This document shows positions 54,138 to 59,240 of a stretch of DNA of 59,240 nt, in pieces (position 1 is the first letter of the stretch; each line of letters begins with the position of its first letter). The position numbers and the translations under genes were made by a program. This stretch comes from an uncultured Lactobacillus sp. (GTDB taxonomy: Bacteria; Bacillota; Bacilli; Lactobacillales; Lactobacillaceae): the NCBI GenBank assembly GCA_946482425.1, contig CAMLRO010000001.1, positions 1-59,240 of the forward strand, read 5' to 3'. The notes beneath the pieces were generated by a model that was not told the origin of the DNA, did no database searches, and was given only the letters and a program-made list of their open reading frames with translations.

Positions 54138-55157
54138 ATGACGGATAAAAACATATCAATTCGAGAAATCGCCAAATTAAGCGGAGTATCAATCTCAACT
54201 GTTTCTCGTGTAATTAATAATAGTGGCAGTTATTCTCAAAAGACCGCCAAAAAAGTGATGGACGTAGTCAATGAATATGATTATCACGCTAATAGCATTG
54301 CCAAGGGTTTAAGGCAGAAAAGAACCAATTCAATTGGTATTATTGTGCCTAATTTAGGCAATTCTTTTTTTTCTAATTTGGTTGAATTAATTGAAAATCA
54401 ATTAGCAAATCAAAATTATTCCACTATAATTTGTGATACTTCCAACAATCAGGCTAAAGAACGCAAAAGTATTGATATGTTAAATGCCCGTCTCGTTGAT
54501 GGTATTATTGTCATTTCTGGGCGTACTAAGTTCCAATCTGAAAGTCTTAATTATTCTGTTCCGCTAGTATATATAGATCGTGAAGCTCAGAATGATACGG
54601 ATTACTATTTTATCGGTTCAGATCATTATAAAGGTGCAGCTTTAGCAACCAATAAATTGATTTCAGCACACACTAAACCTTTTTTATTTAAAAATGAGAA
54701 GGAATATCCTTCTATCAAAGAACGCATCAAGGGTTATGTTGATACCTACAAAAAAGAATTTAACACTTTTGATGCAGACCGAATTTTGGTTGTTCCGAAA
54801 AGGGCAAGTTTACAGGAGGAAAGGGCAATTATCCGTTCGCGTTTACGTGGGATTTTCTCCCGGTATTCTGCGCCAATTGGAATATTTGCGACCAATGATT
54901 CACTAGCTGTGAATATTATTCTAGCAGCACGTGATATTAACGTTAACGTGCCTAAGGATTTAAAAGTAATTGGTTTTGACGACGCGCCGATAGCCCAATA
55001 TAGTGTCCCTGAATTAACCACTATTCATCAAGATGTGCAAACTATAGCTAAAATTGCCTGTACCAAGTTAATTGAACAAGTTACAAAGCCTAAAGCGGTA
55101 AAAAGGCCGCAGAAAATCATTGTAGATGTTTCTTTAATAGAGAGAGGGTCAGCTTAA
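54138..55157 (+). CDS. LacI-family transcription regulator
   Basis: 339 aa. N-terminal LacI HTH with hinge (NISIREIAKLSGVSISTVSR, then NSIAKGLRQKRTNSIGI) and a periplasmic-binding-protein-like sensor domain to the end. The two GAAACGTTTC sites between this gene and the divergent PTS operon are the expected operators; control of that operon is likely and autoregulation by O2 possible. The inducer would be a sugar or sugar phosphate from that pathway. The ATG has only a weak ribosome site. Confidence 0.92.
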   Translation: MTDKNISIREIAKLSGVSISTVSRVINNSGSYSQKTAKKVMDVVNEYDYHANSIAKGLRQKRTNSIGIIVPNLGNSFFSNLVELIENQLANQNYSTIICDTSNNQAKERKSIDMLNARLVDGIIVISGRTKFQSESLNYSVPLVYIDREAQNDTDYYFIGSDHYKGAALATNKLISAHTKPFLFKNEKEYPSIKERIKGYVDTYKKEFNTFDADRILVVPKRASLQEERAIIRSRLRGIFSRYSAPIGIFATNDSLAVNIILAARDINVNVPKDLKVIGFDDAPIAQYSVPELTTIHQDVQTIAKIACTKLIEQVTKPKAVKRPQKIIVDVSLIERGSA

Positions 55158-55190
55158 GCTGAAACCCTAGATTTTTGCTTAATTAAGTAA

Positions 55191-55415
55191 TTCACAAGTT
55201 CTTTTAAAACCGTATTTTTATTATGCCTGCTGTTTCAGGGTATTTTTTCTGCAGGAATATTCTTAGAAAATGGAGAAAAAGTTTTTTCGTTACGTGTTTT
55301 TCCTGACCAAAAGCAAAATTATATATTTGTTAATAGTTTAAATGCTAAAACTGTAATAAAATATGAAATAAATGAATTAAGAATAATGAAAGTAGGAGGT
55401 AAGAAGAATGTTTAA
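55191..55415 (+). pseudogene. Open frame without start codon, possible gene remnant
   Basis: 75 codons are open between stops, with protein-like content (GIFLENGEKVFSLRVFPDQ and NYIFVNSLNAKTVIKYE), and end at TAA 55413-55415 inside the next gene. No suitable start or ribosome site. No family recognised. It may be the tail of a lost gene, or chance. Confidence 0.3.
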
Positions 55416-55899
55416 GTGGTTTGGCAAAAAGCAGGAGAAAAAAGAAAATTTGACGGTCACTGCACCAATTAGTGGCAAACTTGAAAAAATTGAAGAAGTA
55501 AATGACCCGGCATTCGCCCAGAAGATGTTGGGGGATGGCTTTGCTATTGTCCCTGAAGAAGATAAAGTAACAGTTTATGCACCTGTAAGTGGTAAAATTG
55601 AGGCACTTCCCAAAACGAAACATGCTATAGGTATTCAAACGGCACAGGGCGTCGAAGTACTTATTCATATTGGTATTGATACTGTAAATCTAAATGGAAA
55701 GGGTTTTGAAGTAGTGGTGAACCAAGATGATGAAGTAAAGCAGGGACAAAAACTAGAAGTGTTTGATAAGAACGTAATAACTGAAAATAAACTAGATCCA
55801 ACTGTTATTGTTGTATTCACCAGCGGCTATGAAAAAGAAGTCAAATTGAATCAGGATAATGGTGCAGCAGTTAAAGCCAATGATTTATTAATAGGATAA
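55408..55899 (+). CDS. Stand-alone glucose-type PTS IIA protein
   Basis: 163-aa IIA of the glucose superfamily: TAPISGKLEKI, VYAPVSGKIEALPKTKHAIG and VLIHIGIDTV; active His87 with partner His72. Closely parallel to the N-terminal domain of TreP in this window (same VNDP-F-QK-LG-GFA phrase). It can phosphorylate IIB domains of permeases that lack their own IIA. Alone, between the LacI gene and a terminator, so its partner is elsewhere. AGGAGG ribosome site. Confidence 0.92.
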   Translation: MFKWFGKKQEKKENLTVTAPISGKLEKIEEVNDPAFAQKMLGDGFAIVPEEDKVTVYAPVSGKIEALPKTKHAIGIQTAQGVEVLIHIGIDTVNLNGKGFEVVVNQDDEVKQGQKLEVFDKNVITENKLDPTVIVVFTSGYEKEVKLNQDNGAAVKANDLLIG

Positions 55900-55915
55900 A
55901 CATTTTTGCTATACA

Positions 55916-55961
55916 AAAAACAGGTTTAATTTCTAAAATAGGGAATTAAACCTGTTTTTTA
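55916..55961. terminator. Terminator after the lone IIA gene
   Basis: AAACAGGTTTAATT pairs with AATTAAACCTGTTT around TCTAAAATAGGG; Ts follow. Confidence 0.9.
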
Positions 55962-56117
55962 GTATTGTCAACATGTGCATTATATATAATTAGGTATGAC
56001 TTAAATTCAACTATGGCTTAACTTTTTTTATTCAAAAAAGTTTTTTGATTATTTTAATATATTATATTCTGTAGTAAACTTAAATAAAATTATTATTAGA
56101 ATAAAAAGGAGGGAGCA

Positions 56118-57014
56118 ATGCTAAAGGTAGAACATTTAAGTAAAAAGTTTGATACTTTCCCAGCGCTTCAAGATGTCAACTTTACAATTCATCCCGGTGA
56201 AATTATGGGTTTGATTGGTCAAAACGGAGCGGGGAAAACCACGACTTTTCATAGTATTTTAAACTTTCTACACTATGAAGGAAAAATTACTTGGGAGCAG
56301 CAACCAATTACTGAAAAAACTTTTGATACTATCGGCTATTTGCCGGAAGAACGCAGTTTATTACCCAAAATGACTATTGAACAACAAATTGTTTATTTGG
56401 CGGAGCTAAAAAGCCGCCCGGCGAAAGAGATAAAACCGCAAATCGATGATTGGTTGAAACGCTTTGATGTTCAGGGCAAGAAAAGCGACAAAATAAAAAC
56501 ACTTTCGAAAGGTAATCAGCAGAAAGTGCAATTAATTTGTACTTTGATTCACCAGCCAAAATTAATTATTTTGGATGAACCATTTAGTGGTTTGGATCCG
56601 GTAAATGCAGATTTGCTTAAAAACGCAGTTTTAGATGCTAAAAAGAATAATGCAGCAATTATCTTTTCCAGTCACGATATGTCAAACGTTGAAGAAATCT
56701 GCGATAGTTTGATCATGTTGAAAAAGGGACAAGTTGTTTTAAGTGGTACAGTTGACGCTGTTCGTGACTCATTTGGTAAAACGGAAATTTACTGCAAAAC
56801 TACTAAGTCGCTTGCAGAATTGCTGCAGCTCCCTCACGTTAAAAAAGTGGAAAAGAAAGCGCATGGTCAATATCTTTTACGAATTGATGATGAAAACAGC
56901 GGTCCGGAAGTCTTTGACGCATTGACAAATGGCGAATATGTTGAAGAGTTCCGGCAACAACCACCAACACTTGACGAAATATTTAGAATGGAAGCTGGTG
57001 AACAACATGAATAA
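56118..57014 (+). CDS. ABC transporter ATP-binding protein, NatA-like
   Basis: 298 aa. Walker A GQNGAGKTT, Q-loop YLPEERSL, signature LSKGNQQKVQ, Walker B LIILDEPFSGLDP and switch His in SSHDMS. The C-terminal 80 residues are the extension found in ABC-2 exporters such as NatA. Its end overlaps the permease gene by eight bases. Na+ or drug export are family roles; the cargo here cannot be told. Confidence 0.92.
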   Translation: MLKVEHLSKKFDTFPALQDVNFTIHPGEIMGLIGQNGAGKTTTFHSILNFLHYEGKITWEQQPITEKTFDTIGYLPEERSLLPKMTIEQQIVYLAELKSRPAKEIKPQIDDWLKRFDVQGKKSDKIKTLSKGNQQKVQLICTLIHQPKLIILDEPFSGLDPVNADLLKNAVLDAKKNNAAIIFSSHDMSNVEEICDSLIMLKKGQVVLSGTVDAVRDSFGKTEIYCKTTKSLAELLQLPHVKKVEKKAHGQYLLRIDDENSGPEVFDALTNGEYVEEFRQQPPTLDEIFRMEAGEQHE

Positions 57015-58230
57015 GTTATGGACCGTAACGCTGCAAACTTATTGGCATCAAGTTAAATCTTGGTCTTTTCTGCTTTTGATTTTGGGACCGTTTTTCATAA
57101 TTGGATGTAGTGCTTTAGGAGGAGCTATCGGTGCTAGTTCTGATCCAGACAGTCAGATTGCAGTTATCAGTTCCAATGAGCAAGTTCGCCAAAACTTTAT
57201 TAAAAACAATGATAAATATGTTGATGCTAAAATTAAAACCGCTGAATCTGCTAAAAAGGCTGTCAAAAAAGAAAAGATTGATGGTTACCTGGTATTTGGC
57301 ATGCAAAAAAACCAAGTTAAGGCCATTTATCATGGAATATCATCTATTGATGATGAACTAAAGCCCAAAGTAAAAAGCTATTTACAAGTCTTGCAGAGTC
57401 AGCTTAATTTGCAGCAAGCGCAATTAGCGCCACGTCAAATTAAAGCCTTACAGCAGCAGCCAAAATATCGCGAAGTACTTCAGAAAAATCATCAGGGAGA
57501 TAAATTGGTTAAAATGGTGTCTTTAATTATTGTGATTATGGTCGTTTACATGGTTTTGATGTCCTACAGTAGCATTACAGCTCAAGAAATAGCTTCTGAA
57601 AAGGGCACGAAGATTATGGAAATCATTTTTTCCAGTACAACTGCTGCAAAATATTTTTTAGGCAAAATTTTGGGTATTTTCGGCGTAATTATTACTCAAC
57701 TCGTAATCTATATTGTTGGCGGCTGGGCAACTTACCGTTGGGCATTGCATGCAAAAATTACGGCTTTTTTCATGCATAACAACCAGGTAGTAATAAATAA
57801 AATTTTGGGCAATTTGTTAAATGTCAATCTCATTTTTCTGATTCTTGGTGTAATTATTTATACGATATTGGCAGCTTTTTCAGGAGCTTTAGTAGCCAAG
57901 CCTGAAGATTCTTCAAAAGCTGCTCAAGGTACTACAATGCTTTCCCTCATTGCATTTTTCCTGTCATTTGCGCTTATTACTAACCCAGAACAAATTCTGC
58001 CGCAAGTATTATCCTATGTGCCATTCTTTTCCTCATTCATGATGCCAATTCGTATAATTAATGGCCACGTTGGTAATATGGAAGTTATTTTGTCGTTGGT
58101 AATTTTAATAGTAAGTATTGTTGCTTTAACTGTATACATTAGTAAAATCTATCAAGGCGTAATTTTACAAACAGAAGATACCAGTTTTTGGAAGAGACTA
58201 AAACGAGGACTGGCATATAGTAAAGCGTAA
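57007..58230 (+). CDS. ABC-2 permease, NatB-like
   Basis: 407 aa. One N-terminal helix (FLLLILGPFFIIGCSALGG), a large external domain (about 45-170, charged and Lys-rich), then five or six helices (VSLIIVIMVVYMVLMSYS to the C-terminus) with EKGTKIMEIIFSST, a common motif of ABC-2/NatB permeases. ATG at 57007 is chosen since it begins with the basic MNKLWTV leader and overlaps the ATPase stop. Confidence 0.88.
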   Translation: MNKLWTVTLQTYWHQVKSWSFLLLILGPFFIIGCSALGGAIGASSDPDSQIAVISSNEQVRQNFIKNNDKYVDAKIKTAESAKKAVKKEKIDGYLVFGMQKNQVKAIYHGISSIDDELKPKVKSYLQVLQSQLNLQQAQLAPRQIKALQQQPKYREVLQKNHQGDKLVKMVSLIIVIMVVYMVLMSYSSITAQEIASEKGTKIMEIIFSSTTAAKYFLGKILGIFGVIITQLVIYIVGGWATYRWALHAKITAFFMHNNQVVINKILGNLLNVNLIFLILGVIIYTILAAFSGALVAKPEDSSKAAQGTTMLSLIAFFLSFALITNPEQILPQVLSYVPFFSSFMMPIRIINGHVGNMEVILSLVILIVSIVALTVYISKIYQGVILQTEDTSFWKRLKRGLAYSKA

Positions 58231-58237
58231 ATAATAT

Positions 58238-58274
58238 AAAAAAGACTAGGATGAAAAAATCCTAGTCTTTTTTA
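58238..58274. terminator. Terminator after the NatAB-like genes
   Basis: AAAAGACTAGGA pairs with TCCTAGTCTTTT around a TGAAAAAA loop; T-run on both strands. Confidence 0.9.
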
Positions 58275-58588
58275 GCATATTGCTTTTAATGTTTAAACAG
58301 ATTGTAGCTGGCATTTATAAACCTTAATTAGAATTCACAGCTACTTTTTTGAATTTTTAACTTGATGTATAATAAAATACTATTCAAACCAAATACTGTA
58401 TTTTTATGATTAGTCTTAAGTGGATATCATTTGAATACATTTAAACTTTGTATGTCCAATGGCTGGATTTTAGTAACTGAACAATTCATAGTTACTGATA
58501 ATAAATATTTCTCTGACTTTTTAATTGTGGCTGCAAAGACCAAAATATTAGTAATAGTTTTAAACAAAATTTGTCATTCGGAGGAAGC
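58275..58588. other. Intergenic region, 314 bases
   Basis: Very AT-rich, with no ORF, repeat or clear operator visible. It must hold the promoter of the following transporter, but no box pair stands out. Confidence 0.5.
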
Positions 58589-59240
58589 ATGATTATCAGT
58601 AATATTTGGTTGATTATTTTTGCCACTATTTCTTCATTTTCCAGGGGAATAATATCAGTTATTGACCGTTATCAAATGGGGTATCGGAAGCAAAGCTCAA
58701 TTGATGTGAACTTTTTAAATAATATTTGCAGTTCGGTTTTAGTAACTTTCTTCCTGATTTACGTCCTGCACAGTTTTCCCAGTCCCAGAATAACCAACAA
58801 CTATATTATTAAAGTCCTTTTATATGCTTTTTTGGCGCAGATAGTTGCTTATGGTTACAGCTATGTGTTCAAAAAAGTTTCAATTATGCAGTCTGTGCTT
58901 TTGAGCAAGGTGACCGATCTTTTTATTCCTTTGGCCATCTTGCTGACTATGGGTTACTTTAGCAAATCTTCATATTTAGTTTCTATTATTTCCACTGTAA
59001 TCGTGGTTATTTATATTGTTTTCGAGCAGCGCCACAATAATTTAAATTTAAAAAACTTATTGACAACTTTTGTTGTGATTGCGCCCTTGTTGATTATTCA
59101 AGCGGCACTTTCGCCGTTATTAACCAAAGGCCTTATCAAACCGATTGATCTGGTCTTTTTTACTATCATGACAATTTATGTGCGCTGTTTAATTACCTTA
59201 ATTACTTTTATTTATAAAAACAGGACTCTCAAGATCAGCG
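58589..59240 (+). CDS. DMT-superfamily (EamA-like) transporter, 3' end outside window
   Basis: Open from ATG 58589, after a CGGAGGA ribosome site, to the window edge (217 codons). About seven hydrophobic segments so far: the start IISNIWLIIFATISSF, then LVTFFLIYVL, VLLYAFLAQIVAYGY, IPLAILLTMGYF and LVSIISTVIVVIYIVF. The regular short-loop helix pattern with VLLSKVTDLFIPLAIL resembles DMT (EamA) permeases of ten helices. Substrate unknown. Confidence 0.65.
   Translation, partial: MIISNIWLIIFATISSFSRGIISVIDRYQMGYRKQSSIDVNFLNNICSSVLVTFFLIYVLHSFPSPRITNNYIIKVLLYAFLAQIVAYGYSYVFKKVSIMQSVLLSKVTDLFIPLAILLTMGYFSKSSYLVSIISTVIVVIYIVFEQRHNNLNLKNLLTTFVVIAPLLIIQAALSPLLTKGLIKPIDLVFFTIMTIYVRCLITLITFIYKNRTLKIS

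Overview
The window is AT-rich Gram-positive DNA and reads as a Lactobacillus (sensu stricto) chromosome segment. The signs are strong AGGAGG-type ribosome sites, phosphotransferase (PTS) permeases, CcpA-type cre sites, GPH sugar symporters, an Rgg-type regulator and a remnant of a sortase-anchored surface protein. The number of mannose-family PTS operons and plant-pectin genes suggests a strain from a plant- or pollen-rich niche, for example an insect-gut Lactobacillus; that is inference. No rRNA, tRNA, CRISPR array, phage or intact insertion sequence was found.

Layout. (1) 1-4037: tail of a membrane protein, a small unknown ORF, a D-2-hydroxyacid dehydrogenase, a small HTH regulator with no normal start codon followed by a frameshifted membrane protein, and an ABC exporter. 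(2) 4128-21089: a plant cell-wall locus. A GPH symporter and a GH2 beta-galactosidase run leftward. Rightward run an unknown 827-aa protein, a ROK sugar kinase, a family-4 rhamnogalacturonan lyase (PL4), a second GPH symporter, a CE12-type rhamnogalacturonan acetylesterase, a PAP2 phosphatase, a GH51 arabinofuranosidase and an aldose 1-epimerase. None of the soluble enzymes has a signal peptide, so the picture is import of short rhamnogalacturonan-I fragments and deacetylation, lyase cleavage and side-chain removal in the cytoplasm. (3) 21124-30171: remnant of an LPXTG surface protein, a three-gene ABC system, a frameshifted Rgg regulator, a second ABC exporter, a DUF2087 protein, about 1 kb with little coding content, and another ABC permease/ATPase pair. 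(4) 30443-35010: trehalose regulon (treC, treR, and divergent treP) with operator, promoter and cre site readable to the base.

(5) 35091-44831: an acid-sugar locus: YhcH-type anomerase, SLC13-like anion permease, PrpR-type regulator, DUF1537 kinase, cytoplasmic BNR beta-propeller protein, iron alcohol dehydrogenase, DapA-family aldolase and PdxA2. Kinase plus PdxA2 is the known route from a four-carbon sugar acid such as threonate to dihydroxyacetone phosphate. A 17-bp repeated operator links the permease promoter and the kinase/regulator promoter. (6) 45144-49349: DeoC-type aldolase, GntR regulator and mannose-family PTS IIA-IIB-IIC-IID. (7) 49599-55157: a convergent second mannose-family PTS with a GatD-like polyol-phosphate dehydrogenase and an AlsE-like epimerase, controlled by a divergent LacI regulator with paired operators; it reads as a hexitol or allulose route to fructose-6-phosphate. 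(8) 55408-59240: lone glucose-type IIA, a NatAB-like ABC exporter and the start of a DMT-type transporter.

The most unusual content is the intracellular rhamnogalacturonan-I locus, with its unrecognised 827-aa protein, and the operator-defined acid-sugar regulon. No transcription regulator is encoded inside the rhamnogalacturonan locus.
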